DNA of 64,000 nucleotides from Weeksellaceae bacterium. Lineage in GTDB: Bacteria > Bacteroidota > Bacteroidia > Flavobacteriales > Weeksellaceae. Below are positions 1-8,329 of this stretch, in pieces; positions within the stretch are counted from its first letter, which is position 1, and each line of letters starts with the position of its first letter. Location of the stretch: the NCBI GenBank assembly GCA_949788275.1, contig OX460916.1, forward strand, positions 1,860,001 to 1,924,000. Reading direction: 5' to 3'. Position numbers and translations under genes: made by a program. The notes below the pieces were generated by a model. It did no database searches and was not told where the DNA came from. It saw only the letters and a list, made by a program, of their open reading frames with translations.

Positions 1-1
1 C

Positions 2-310
2 CTTTTACACGGTGAAGCCATTGTGATTGGGATGTTAATTGAAGCCTTTTTAAGCCATCAAAAAAACCTGTTACCCACCGAAGATTTAGTGGAAGTTTGC
101 GAAGGATTTGAATCAATTTACGCCTTAAGTGCCATTGATTTAAAATTATTCCCTAACTTAATGGGATGGATGAAACACGATAAGAAAAACACAGGCTCGG
201 CTATTAACTTTAGTTTAATTGATCAAATTGGACAATGTCAATTTAATATAGCATGTACCGAAAACGAAATAAAAGAAGCATTTGAAAATTACAATGAATG
301 GATTGGCTAA
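2..310 (+). CDS. aroB: 3-dehydroquinate synthase, C-terminal part
   Basis: This is the last 102 residues of a gene that begins before the window. The first visible residues contain HGEAIVIGM, the conserved metal-binding segment of AroB (usually HGEAVAIGM), which supplies a zinc-ligand histidine. AroB converts DAHP to 3-dehydroquinate in the cytosolic shikimate pathway. The rest is helical and ends in EAFENYNEWIG. The following msrB overlaps it by 17 bases, so the two are probably co-transcribed. The call rests on the motif plus the helical C-terminal half; GldA-like relatives are less likely. Confidence 0.85.
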   Translation, partial: LLHGEAIVIGMLIEAFLSHQKNLLPTEDLVEVCEGFESIYALSAIDLKLFPNLMGWMKHDKKNTGSAINFSLIDQIGQCQFNIACTENEIKEAFENYNEWIG

Positions 311-827
311 CATATACACCCTACTATTGGTGTCCTTTGGGGCACTATTGCTTACCACATGTTCATCGCAAATAAGTTCAGATGAACCCATAAACCCTAC
401 CCAAAAGCCTTTTGTTATGAGCGATAAAGTAAATTACCCCGTCGATAAAACCGAAGAAGAATGGCAAAACCAACTCTCTTCTGAGCAATACTATGTTCTA
501 CGCCAAGCGGGAACCGAACGTCCGTTTACCGGAAAATACAATATGCATTTCGATAATGGGATTTACAGCTGTGCTGGCTGCGGATCGCCCCTATTTTCTT
601 CAGAATCTAAATTCGATGGCCATTGTGGATGGCCGAGTTTCGACAAAGAAATTAAAGAAGGCAACATCATTAAAAAAGAAGACCGATCGCATAACATGGT
701 TCGAACCGAAATCCTATGTGCCAACTGCGGTAGTCACCTCGGTCATTTATTCGACGATGGACCTACCTCAACAAAATTAAGGTATTGCATCAACTCGTTA
801 TCGTTAGACTTTAACGACCCAAAATAA
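294..827 (+). CDS. msrB: Peptide-methionine (R)-S-oxide reductase, probable lipoprotein
   Basis: A 177-residue MsrB, which reduces methionine-R-sulfoxide in oxidised proteins. Two zinc CxxC pairs are visible (SCAGCG and CANCG, followed by SHLGHLFDDGP), and the catalytic cysteine is in RYCINSLSL, about residue 165. I start it at the ATG at 294; an upstream in-frame TTG at 282 lies deeper in aroB. The first 23 residues are hydrophobic and end in LLTTC, a weak lipobox, so the enzyme is probably exported and anchored on the periplasmic side. It overlaps aroB by 17 bases. Confidence 0.93.
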   Translation: MNGLANIYTLLLVSFGALLLTTCSSQISSDEPINPTQKPFVMSDKVNYPVDKTEEEWQNQLSSEQYYVLRQAGTERPFTGKYNMHFDNGIYSCAGCGSPLFSSESKFDGHCGWPSFDKEIKEGNIIKKEDRSHNMVRTEILCANCGSHLGHLFDDGPTSTKLRYCINSLSLDFNDPK

Positions 828-910
828 CCGACGGATGACCACAGTGTCATCCTTTTTTATGCCCAAAACAGTCCGTAGCCAACCAAAATAAAGGTGCCAG
901 CATTTCTTCC

Positions 911-918
911 TATCTTTG
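911..918 (+). promoter_or_regulatory. -7 promoter element (TATCTTTG) for the MATE gene
   Basis: TATCTTTG fits the Bacteroidota -7 consensus TAnnTTTG and lies 37 bases before the ATG at 955. The in-frame TTG at 916 is part of this element and so is unlikely to be the start codon. No clear -33 element was found. Confidence 0.55.
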
Positions 919-954
919 GCAACAAATCCCACCATCAACATCTGCGAACAGTCC

Positions 955-2277
955 ATGGCTACAAAAATCACCTTTCAACAAATTAATCAACTCGCAATAC
1001 CTGCTATTTTTTCGGGCATAGCCGAATCGCTAATCACCCTAACCGATTTAGCCATGGTGGGTAACCTCCAAGAAAACGCCACCGAAGCTTTAGCGGCCGT
1101 TGGTTTAGTCGGCTCATTCTTATCGGGCTTAATTTGGATTTTAGCCCAAACCAAAACCTCTTTATCATCTATTGTCTCTCGGCACTATGGCGCGCAACAA
1201 CTCAACCGAATTCGCCCCTTAGTTCCTCAAGCCCTTTACCTCAATATTCTGTTCAGCCTTTTTGTCGTCTTCACCACCTATTTTACAGCCCAATCGGTCT
1301 TCGAATTCTACAACGCCAAAGGACTCGTCCTCACCTACACCGTCGATTATTACCGCATACGCGTACTCGGTTTTCCACTTACGCTTATTTCATTTACACT
1401 CTTCGGAGCGTTCAGAGGCCTACAAAACACCTATTGGGCGATGCTATGCGCCTTAACAGCCGCCCTTTTAAACGTTGTTTTAGACTATATCTTTATTTAT
1501 GGCATAACAGGACTCATACCCGCTTACGGTGTAATAGGCGCCGCTTACGCCAGCTTAATCGCCCAAATCGTCATGGTTATGATGGCCTTCTATTTTTACT
1601 TTCAACGCACCCCCTTTGGGTTAAACCCTGGCCGACAACTTCACCCCCAATTGGGCCATTACATCCGTTTAAGTTTTAATTTTATTTTACGAACCGCCTC
1701 TTTAAACGTCGCCTTTTATTTTGCCAATGCCTATGCCACCGATTACGGCAAAGAATACATTGCGGCCCAAAGTATATTAATGAATTTATGGCTGTTTTTC
1801 TCTTTCTTTATCGATGGCTATGCCAGTGCGGGCAATGCGATGGCCGGCCGATTATTAGGCGAAAAAAATTACCCCCAACTATGGGCGCTCAGCAAAGATA
1901 TTTCGAAATATTCCGTCACGGTGGCCTGTGTTTTAATCGCCCTTTGCTTCTTTTTCTACGACGACATTGGCCGATTATTCAATCAAGACCCCGCCACCTT
2001 AGCGCAGTTTAAAGGCGTATTTTGGTTGGTATTACTCCTGCAACCCATTAACACCATCGCCTATATTTTCGATGGCCTATTTAAAGGCATGGGCGACGCC
2101 AAACTTTTACGCAATAACCTCATTATTGCCACGTTCTTGGGCTTTATTCCCACCCTTCTTATAGCCGATTATTTCGGCTTAAAATTACATGGAATTTGGA
2201 TTGCGTTCGGAATTTGGATGATGATCCGAAGCTTTCCCTTGGTCTACCTCTTTAAACAAAAAATAAAGAGCGCTTAA
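955..2277 (+). CDS. MATE family efflux transporter (DinF-like)
   Basis: A 440-residue polytopic inner-membrane protein with about 12 hydrophobic segments in two similar halves, as in MATE cation/drug antiporters. It begins MATKITFQQINQLAIPAIFSG, with SLITLTDLAMVGN shortly after, the typical MATE opening. Substrate cannot be told from sequence. I chose the ATG at 955 because the upstream TTG falls inside a promoter element. It stands alone, with a promoter in front and a dispersed repeat behind. Confidence 0.9.
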   Translation: MATKITFQQINQLAIPAIFSGIAESLITLTDLAMVGNLQENATEALAAVGLVGSFLSGLIWILAQTKTSLSSIVSRHYGAQQLNRIRPLVPQALYLNILFSLFVVFTTYFTAQSVFEFYNAKGLVLTYTVDYYRIRVLGFPLTLISFTLFGAFRGLQNTYWAMLCALTAALLNVVLDYIFIYGITGLIPAYGVIGAAYASLIAQIVMVMMAFYFYFQRTPFGLNPGRQLHPQLGHYIRLSFNFILRTASLNVAFYFANAYATDYGKEYIAAQSILMNLWLFFSFFIDGYASAGNAMAGRLLGEKNYPQLWALSKDISKYSVTVACVLIALCFFFYDDIGRLFNQDPATLAQFKGVFWLVLLLQPINTIAYIFDGLFKGMGDAKLLRNNLIIATFLGFIPTLLIADYFGLKLHGIWIAFGIWMMIRSFPLVYLFKQKIKSA

Positions 2278-2299
2278 CAGTGGTTCAATATGGGTCATT

Positions 2300-2478
2300 T
2301 GGGCACCCCTTTCAGGCCGGGCTTTCCGTTATATCTTTGTTGGGCTTGAAGTATGGGATAGGCGAAAGGATTCGCCTCGAAAAAAGAAATGCCCAACAAA
2401 GGATGCCACTGCAATCCCTGGTGCGAAAACGGATGTGTCTGTATGTTACAAGTTTGTAACATACAGACACATCCGTTT
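2300..2478 (+). repeat. Dispersed intergenic repeat with terminal hairpin, copy 1
   Basis: A block beginning GGGCACCCC with CGGGCTTTCCGTTATATC and AACAAAGGATGCC segments, ending in a perfect hairpin (arms 2427-2450 and 2455-2478, 24 bp, 4-base loop). Related blocks lie at 5692-5850 and 62391-62555 (opposite orientation), with looser relatives at 46620 and 52612. The hairpin sequence differs at each locus while the body is conserved. The body contains TATCTTTG, a match to the -7 promoter consensus. Confidence 0.75.
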
Positions 2479-2671
2479 AAAGTATAACCAACGGGTAGGA
2501 GGACCTATAAAAATTCGAATTTTAAATAACGCTCGTCCTATTCTTCATTCGCATTGCTTTGAATCTTCTGAGCGATGATTCTCTTTTCACAGGGAAATTT
2601 CAACTAAAGGCAAAATATTCGTGGGTTGTCATCACATAAAAACCCAGTCGAAATACAGGCATTCATTTATA

Positions 2672-2700
2672 AAAAAAAGGACCCAAAAGGTCCTTTTTAT
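2672..2700 (-). terminator. Rho-independent terminator of the SDR/ABC operon
   Basis: AAAAAGGACC and GGTCCTTTTT form a 10-bp stem 22 bases beyond the stop codon of the minus-strand dehydrogenase gene. The A/T runs on both sides could make it bidirectional. Between 2479 and 2671 I see no gene. Confidence 0.75.
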
Positions 2701-2721
2701 CGCTATTTTTTTGTGCTTTCT

Positions 2722-3411
2722 TTATGGGGTAGAAATGGAAGCTTGTTGAATTTTTCCATTAAAGTATTTCATACCATTTAGGCCAAATTCGTATAAGTAT
2801 TCCGCCATTTCGTGGGGTTGAGTTGGTGCAATATACCCCGGAAATGCCTCGTTCAACATCTCGGTTTGTACCGCCCCTAAGGCCACTGAATTAATTACCG
2901 GACCCGTTTCCTTCAACTCTTCAGCCAATAATTCGGTTAAGTTCACCGTGGCAGCTTTCGATGAAGAATAAGCCGATAAGCCAGGGAATTTTACCGATCC
3001 TTGTACGGCACCCATGGTCGAAATATTCACTACATGAGACGATTGTGCTAACTTAGGCAGCAACAATTGAATAAGGCGGTATGGAGCCATGAAATTAATT
3101 TGCCACGACTTCATTAAATCTTCTTGGGTGATCTCTTCAAAAGGTTTATTAATACATAAACCCGCATTGTTATACAGAACATCGACTTGCTCCCACGACT
3201 CTACAGCGGCCTTTACCTGATCAATTTGCTGATAATCGGCCAGATCTAAAGCTAAATAAGCGTAGTTGTCTTGGGTAGCATATTTTGCTAATTCTTTTAA
3301 TTTTTCTCCATTTCTAGAAATGGTTAATACGCGGTTACCATTTTCTAAGTGCAATTTGGCAAGTTCATATCCTATGCCACGGCTTGCGCCAGTAATTATA
3401 ATCGTTTTCAT
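2722..3411 (-). CDS. Short-chain dehydrogenase/reductase (SDR)
   Basis: A 229-residue classical SDR: Rossmann TGASRGIG at residues 7-14, NNAG near residue 83, and the catalytic Ser...YSSSK near residue 150. These enzymes oxidise or reduce alcohols/ketones with NAD(P)(H); the substrate is not evident. Its start overlaps the stop of the ABC ATPase gene by 4 bases, so it is the last gene of an operon with a metallophore-type importer. A role in processing an imported cofactor or siderophore is a guess from position only. Confidence 0.88.
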   Translation of the reverse strand: MKTIIITGASRGIGYELAKLHLENGNRVLTISRNGEKLKELAKYATQDNYAYLALDLADYQQIDQVKAAVESWEQVDVLYNNAGLCINKPFEEITQEDLMKSWQINFMAPYRLIQLLLPKLAQSSHVVNISTMGAVQGSVKFPGLSAYSSSKAATVNLTELLAEELKETGPVINSVALGAVQTEMLNEAFPGYIAPTQPHEMAEYLYEFGLNGMKYFNGKIQQASISTP

Positions 3412-4373
3412 TTTTCTTTAGCTATATAATTAACCAAATCACTTATTGTAGCGAACTGGTGATGTTTCATTAAAATCTGATTATGTTCAATTGTAATTAT
3501 AGGGCCTGCATCAACAGACAACGAAAAGCCCAATCGAATCACAGCGTTTCTTACCCAATAACTTAGCTCATTGTTTCCGATCACGCGAATTGGATTAGCC
3601 GTTTTCTGGTGGGCAACAAATCGTTGCGCATCTTCGTCAAACGCCATATAATTACCGGCCAATTTACGGTAGATTTGTTGATCAAACGCCAATTGTTCGG
3701 GAATATTTTCAGAAAGATTACCATTTTCAGTCCACCAAACTTTATCCGATTTCTCGAGGGCTAAATTTAATTCATGGGTAGCGACCACGAGCGATTTCTT
3801 GGTTTTCTTGGTTAAATCGGCCAATAGATTAAAAATTCGGTATTGATTTTCTATATCGAGATTCGATGTAGGTTCATCTAAAATAATCATGGCCGTTTCT
3901 TGGCAAAGTGCTCTGGCAATCATCACTAATTGCAATTGTCCTTCACTAATTTTTGTTGCATAATCATTCGTAAAAGCACTCATCCCTACCAGAGACAAAA
4001 CTTCTTCAATACGCTGTTCGTCTTTCTGCGAATACTTTTGCCAACTCTGGCGGTAAGGCAAACGCCCCATGCCCACCAATTCCTTTATTTTTATGGCAGG
4101 TACATAGCTCAAACGCGGTAAAACAATGGCTATTTCTTGAGCCAGTGCTTTGGCAGAATAGTCCTCTATCGGAATTTGATGCAAATGAATTGTGCCTTTC
4201 AAGGCTTTTTGAAAGCCCATAAGGGTGTTTAAAAGGGTCGATTTCCCCGCACCATTTTTTCCTAAAACCGTAATTAACTCACTTTCATTCACCGTTGCCT
4301 GAATTCCATTTACAATGGAATGACTTTCGTAGCCCACAGCGACATCAACTAATTTTAAGATCTCTTTGCTCAT
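3408..4373 (-). CDS. ABC transporter ATP-binding protein (FecE/BtuD type)
   Basis: A 321-residue ATPase. Walker A is GKNGAGKST (residues 38-46); the signature is SEGQLQL, a variant of LSGGQ; Walker B is MIILDEPTS; and the switch His lies in VVATHELNLAL. Family members usually have about 250-270 residues, and the last 80 or so here form an extra C-terminal tail of unknown role. It overlaps the permease gene by 4 bases, so the two form one importer for siderophore-iron, haem or cobalamin. No periplasmic binding protein gene is next to it. Confidence 0.9.
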   Translation of the reverse strand: MSKEILKLVDVAVGYESHSIVNGIQATVNESELITVLGKNGAGKSTLLNTLMGFQKALKGTIHLHQIPIEDYSAKALAQEIAIVLPRLSYVPAIKIKELVGMGRLPYRQSWQKYSQKDEQRIEEVLSLVGMSAFTNDYATKISEGQLQLVMIARALCQETAMIILDEPTSNLDIENQYRIFNLLADLTKKTKKSLVVATHELNLALEKSDKVWWTENGNLSENIPEQLAFDQQIYRKLAGNYMAFDEDAQRFVAHQKTANPIRVIGNNELSYWVRNAVIRLGFSLSVDAGPIITIEHNQILMKHHQFATISDLVNYIAKEK

Positions 4374-5362
4374 CGTATTTGCTGTTGATTACTCAATAAT
4401 ATACTCATAACCACAGGCGCACCAAACAAGGAGGTAATAATGTTAATCGGTAAAGTTCCAAAGGGAAAAATCTCAACCACAATACTAAAAAAGAGCATGG
4501 TAAAAACGCCAGAAACAACAATCCATCGGTAAAGTTTCCACATATCCCCTGTTTTTAAAAGGCTGCGACAAATATGAGGAATCGCCAAACCGATAAAGGC
4601 AATGGGACCCGCAAAAGCGGTAGCTGATGCCGTTAACAGGGCGGTAACACCCAAAATAAGGTAGCGCTGATTTTTTAAATTAACCCCCAAAGACATCGCA
4701 TAGCGCTCGCCGAGTAATAAGGCCGTAATCCCTTTTAACGAAAATAAGGAAATAACTCCGCCCACGACAACGCAACAGAAGAAAATACCCAACTGCTCCC
4801 AACTCAATCCTGAAATGGATCCAAACCCCCAAATTAGGTAGCTCTTGATCTTTTCTGAAGGCGCGAAATATTGCATAACACCAATAAGCGCTGAAGCTAA
4901 ACCCGATAACATAAACCCTAAGATGATTAAAGAGGCGGAAGAGCGTACCCGGTAGGCAAACGAACCGATGAGTAACAAAGCTAAAACGGCCCCCGAAAAA
5001 GCGGCTAAAATAATTAACCATGAATTATGAAACCAATGATCGAGTCCTAGCAATGAGAATAAGAAAATAACGACGGCTACGCCTAAACCCGATAAGGAAG
5101 TAACCCCTAAAACAGAGGGATCGGCTAAGGGGTTTTTAAATAACTCTTGCAATAAAAAACCAGAAATGGGCAACGCTATGCCGATTAAAACTGCCGTAAG
5201 CGATTTAGGTAATCGGAAATTATAAATCAAATTGTGAGTCATTTCATGGGTTGGATGAAGGATTTCAGAAAAAGGTATACTGGCCTTGCCTACCGCTAAA
5301 CTGACGATAAACACAATAAATGTTAGTACACACATGGCTATAAAAAGTCCTCTTTCCTTCAC
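4370..5362 (-). CDS. FecCD family iron/cobalamin ABC permease
   Basis: A polytopic inner-membrane permease of about 330 residues with the FecCD pattern, including NFRLPKSLTAVLIGIALP, a GFLLQ...NPLADPSVLG segment, and AFAGPIAFIGLAIPHICR near the C terminus. A longer reading frame opens with TTG at 5383, but that TTG lies inside the promoter element TATATTTG. I therefore prefer the GTG at 5362; the ATG at 5335 is also possible. First gene of the three-gene minus-strand operon with the ATPase and SDR. It would pass a chelated metal or cobalamin across the inner membrane. Confidence 0.9.
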   Translation of the reverse strand: MKERGLFIAMCVLTFIVFIVSLAVGKASIPFSEILHPTHEMTHNLIYNFRLPKSLTAVLIGIALPISGFLLQELFKNPLADPSVLGVTSLSGLGVAVVIFLFSLLGLDHWFHNSWLIILAAFSGAVLALLLIGSFAYRVRSSASLIILGFMLSGLASALIGVMQYFAPSEKIKSYLIWGFGSISGLSWEQLGIFFCCVVVGGVISLFSLKGITALLLGERYAMSLGVNLKNQRYLILGVTALLTASATAFAGPIAFIGLAIPHICRSLLKTGDMWKLYRWIVVSGVFTMLFFSIVVEIFPFGTLPINIITSLFGAPVVMSILLSNQQQIR

Positions 5363-5380
5363 AAACTGGTTTTTGATGAA

Positions 5381-5388
5381 CAAATATA
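5381..5388 (-). promoter_or_regulatory. -7 promoter element (TATATTTG) of the FecCD operon
   Basis: On the minus strand TATATTTG matches TAnnTTTG and lies 18 bases before the GTG at 5362. Its position rules against the in-frame TTG as start codon. Confidence 0.5.
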
Positions 5389-5394
5389 CAATAG

Positions 5395-5690
5395 TTTTTA
5401 GTTGATGGTCTTTAGTTGTTAGTTGATAGTTTTTAGTAGATAGTCGTTAGTAGATAGTCGTTAGTAGATAGTAGATAGTTTTTAGTAATTAGTAATTAGT
5501 AATTGTAGATAGTTTTTTGTAGATAGTCTTTAGTTGTTAGTTGATAGTTGATAGTTTTTTGTAGATAGTTTTTACTTTAATAAACTTTTAAACTTTAAAC
5601 CATCTAAACCTTAAACTTTTAAACTATTTAAACCTTAAACCATCCTAACTTTAAATTTTTAAACTATTTAAACCTTAAACCCTTAAACGC
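5395..5690. repeat. Degenerate simple repeats (TTAGTAGATAG and AAACCTTAAAC types)
   Basis: First half: imperfect units such as TTAGTAGATAGTCG and GTAATTA. Second half: imperfect units such as TTAAACTTTTAAAC and CCTTAAAC. No open gene or RNA is recognisable; the stretch looks like slippage-prone intergenic DNA next to a dispersed repeat. Confidence 0.7.
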
Positions 5691-5691
5691 G

Positions 5692-5850
5692 TTGTATGTA
5701 AAAAACTCTTTTTAGAAGAGTTTTTTACATACAAGGCTTAGCGGCAGGGATAGGAGCGGCATCCTTTGCTGCCCCGTCAAATTGCATTCAACCGAGAAGT
5801 TCATGCAGCAAAGATACAGCGGATAGCCCGGCGCGGAGCGGCCGCCCAAA
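5692..5850 (-). repeat. Dispersed intergenic repeat with terminal hairpin, copy 2
   Basis: Begins with a perfect hairpin (arms 5692-5710 and 5716-5734, 19 bp, 5-base loop) and continues with GCGGCATCCTTTGC ... GCAAAGATACAGCGG and CCCGGCGCGG. It is the same family as 2300-2478 in reverse orientation; the hairpin sequence is unrelated to the others. From 5851 to 6076 I see only AT-rich leader DNA of the next gene. Confidence 0.75.
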
Positions 5851-6076
5851 AGAAAAAAAGCCAACGATAAAGGGTGTGTATTGGCTGTATTTATATACAA
5901 AACATATACAGTAATGGGGTTTTTAGAAAATTAATTCCAATAGCGAATATTTCCCGATAAGTTTTCGGTATTTAAACGAAAGAATTGAAAATTAATCATG
6001 TCTTAATCGGATATTGAATAAGAATATTTATTATTTTTATCAGCTTAATTTAACTCATTCAATAATAAGTAAAAAA

Positions 6077-7291
6077 ATGGAAATGAACAGCGAACGTTTA
6101 TTGGAAATGGTGCAAAAATATGGTGCCCCCTTGTATGTATATGATGCGAACAAAATTAAATCGCAATATGATAAGATGATCAAGGCCTTTTCTTCTGTCA
6201 AACGTTTGAAGTTAAATTATGCCTGTAAGGCAAATACCAATTTAACCATCTTAAAGTACTTTAAGAGCATGAATTCGGGCTTGGATACGGTATCGATTCA
6301 GGAAGCTGAATTGGGGTTATTGGCTGGTTTTAAGCCCAAAGACATTATCTATACACCCAATGGTGTTTCTTATAGCGAGATTAAAAAGGCGGTTGAGCTG
6401 GGATTACGTATAAATATAGATAATTTATCGATTTTAGAAGCTTTTGGACAGGACTTTCCGAATTACCCGGTATGTATCCGGATGAATCCGCACATTATGG
6501 CGGGTGGAAATGCGAACATTTCGGTGGGTCATATCGATTCGAAATTTGGGATTTCGATTCATCAGTTACCCCATATACAACGCGTTGTTGAAAACACAGG
6601 TCTACATGTTGATGGTGTGCATATGCATACGGGATCGGATATTTTAGATATTGATGTTTTCTTGCAAGGTGCTGAAATTTTGTTTGAAGTGGCTTCGCAT
6701 TTCGATCGCTTATCGTACATCGATTTTGGATCAGGGTTTAAAGTGCCTTACCATCCTGGTGCGAATGAAACCGATTTAGATTACTTGGGTGAACGTTTAA
6801 GTGCGCGTTTTAACGCATTTGAAAAGAATTACGGTAAGCCGTTAACGCTTATGTTTGAACCAGGCAAATACATGGTTTCTGAAGCTGGTTTTTTCTTAGC
6901 ATCGGTGAACTTGATTAAACAAACCACATCGACTGTTTTTGCAGGAATTGATACTGGATTTAATCATTTAATTCGTCCTATGTTTTACAATGCTCACCAC
7001 GAGATAGAGAATATTTCGAATTTAGCAGGACGTTCTCGCTATTATACTGTGGTGGGTTATATCTGTGAAACGGATACTTTTGGTGCCAACCGAAAAATTA
7101 ATGAAATTACAGAAGGCGATATCTTGTGTTTCCATAATGCGGGCGCTTATTGTTTTTCAATGGCATCGAACTACAACTCGCGCCTAAAACCGGCCGAAGT
7201 GTTATGGATTGATGATAAAGATTATTTAATTCGTCGTCGTGAAACGGTGGAAGATATGTTAGCAACAACGGTGATGGATGTAAAATTCTAA
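6077..7291 (+). CDS. lysA: Diaminopimelate decarboxylase
   Basis: A 404-residue PLP enzyme of the alanine-racemase-fold decarboxylases that makes L-lysine from meso-diaminopimelate. The PLP lysine is in YACKANTN; HMHTGSDI, DFGSGF, EPGKYMV and the active-site segment CETDTFGAN are present, as is NAGAYCFSMASNYN near the end. The start is the ATG at 6077; an in-frame TTG at 6014 would add 21 residues unlike the family. A terminator follows. Carboxynorspermidine decarboxylase is the main alternative, but size and motifs favour LysA. Confidence 0.88.
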   Translation: MEMNSERLLEMVQKYGAPLYVYDANKIKSQYDKMIKAFSSVKRLKLNYACKANTNLTILKYFKSMNSGLDTVSIQEAELGLLAGFKPKDIIYTPNGVSYSEIKKAVELGLRINIDNLSILEAFGQDFPNYPVCIRMNPHIMAGGNANISVGHIDSKFGISIHQLPHIQRVVENTGLHVDGVHMHTGSDILDIDVFLQGAEILFEVASHFDRLSYIDFGSGFKVPYHPGANETDLDYLGERLSARFNAFEKNYGKPLTLMFEPGKYMVSEAGFFLASVNLIKQTTSTVFAGIDTGFNHLIRPMFYNAHHEIENISNLAGRSRYYTVVGYICETDTFGANRKINEITEGDILCFHNAGAYCFSMASNYNSRLKPAEVLWIDDKDYLIRRRETVEDMLATTVMDVKF

Positions 7292-7312
7292 CCGCATTGA
7301 AATAAAGCTTAC

Positions 7313-7350
7313 AAAAAAGCCCTTTCCTGTTGATGGAAAGGGCTTTTTTT
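7313..7350 (+). terminator. Rho-independent terminator of lysA
   Basis: AAAGCCCTTTCC pairs with GGAAAGGGCTTT across a 7-base loop, followed by T7. It lies 22 bases after the lysA stop. Beyond it, 7371-7405 has a 9-bp inverted repeat (ACTTGTAAA / TTTACAAGT) of unknown meaning and otherwise AT-rich non-coding DNA up to 7552. Confidence 0.85.
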
Positions 7351-7552
7351 ATTTTAAAGTATTTATAAAAACTTGTAAATGTTTGTATTTAAATATTTTA
7401 CAAGTGTTTTTAAAAAAGAGAAGTAATGAATTAGTAACGGTTCTTATTGCTTTATATTTCAATCTATTTCCAATAACTCTTTCGCAAATATACAAAAATT
7501 AAGATTTAATTTAAACCTTAATAGAGATAACCTTACTATTGGGTTAAGTTAG

Positions 7553-8104
7553 TTTAATGATGTTTATAAATCGCTAACTTGTCTAATATACTACCCCTAC
7601 ATTTTATGGGAAGCCTACATAATTGAATTTGAAGAACATTTAAATTTAAGCATTAATCAATTTATTGATATAATTAATCAAACTGAAGGTATAAAGCTTG
7701 AAGATCTAAAAGTTAAAGATTTAACTTATTATCAAGGCGAATTAATAAATCCTGGACATGGTATTTATATATTCAAAACAAATGAAAAAATTCTTTTAAT
7801 TGGTAAAGCAAGGTCAAATTCATTTACAGAAAGAATATCTAAGCATTTTGATATTAGACCTAGAGCGTGATTTAACAGACTTTTATTTATAACTTGTCGT
7901 GAGCATTTTAGAACTGAACTAAACGAGGGAAATTATAAATTAGCCTCAAAATTTGTATTTGAAAATGGAAAATTAATTCTAATCAATATGAAAAACTATC
8001 AACAAATTGATAAATTTGAAAGTATTCTACGAGGTACAACAGAAACTTTAAATAAATTTAGACGTAAGAAATATGATGGAAATATTTTATTATCTCAAAT
8101 CTAA
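7553..8104 (+). pseudogene. GIY-YIG-type nuclease gene, 5' truncated and interrupted
   Basis: Reading this frame gives a protein with GHGIYIFKTNEKILLIGKA, the GIY-YIG pattern (GIY, then LIG), then RISKHFDIRPRA, a TGA at 7868-7870, and about 77 more residues ending SQI. The continuous similarity in character on both sides of the TGA suggests a recent nonsense change (perhaps TGG to TGA). No start codon exists between the upstream in-frame stop at 7550 and the conserved part. GIY-YIG proteins cut or nick DNA; this copy is probably inactive. It is the first member of the accessory region and ends in a cassette-type junction motif. Confidence 0.6.
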
Positions 8105-8115
8105 ATAAAATATTC

Positions 8116-8166
8116 AGCTAATAACTAATCTTTCGTCTTGTCTGAAAGACAAGAGATGAAAGCCTA
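8116..8166 (+). repeat. 3' junction motif, copy 1 (AATAACTAATCTTTCGTCTTG)
   Basis: CAGCTAATAACTAATC is followed by CTTTCGTCTTGTCT-GAA-AGACAAGAGATGAAAG, an imperfect hairpin. Close relatives follow the genes ending at 11676 and 12859. It marks the 3' end of accessory genes in this first array. Confidence 0.6.
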
Positions 8167-8231
8167 TTGAACGGAACCGGAGTTAGCTTTTTATTCTTAT
8201 GGAGTTCTCGAAGTTAAATGTTAGGCTATAC

Positions 8232-8265
8232 AAGCAGTAGATTTTTATCGTACTGCTTTTTTTTT
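8232..8265 (+). terminator. Rho-independent terminator
   Basis: AAGCAGTA pairs with TACTGCTT, followed by T9. It separates the GIY-YIG remnant from the IS91-like element. Confidence 0.65.
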
Positions 8266-8329
8266 GCCTTATTCGGATATGAAGTTGTAAAATCTTACTT
8301 TTTAAGCATAAAATCCCTTACCCGTCAAA

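Noticed and set aside
916-954. TTG start for the MATE gene
   Set aside because: The TTG is the end of a TATCTTTG promoter box; the ATG at 955 gives the normal protein start.
2427-2478. Simple Rho-independent terminator of the MATE gene
   Set aside because: The hairpin is long and perfect but has no T run and belongs to a dispersed repeat; a terminator role remains possible but is not the main reading.
5712-5900. 62-residue minus-strand ORF
   Set aside because: It lies wholly inside the dispersed repeat and its hairpin.
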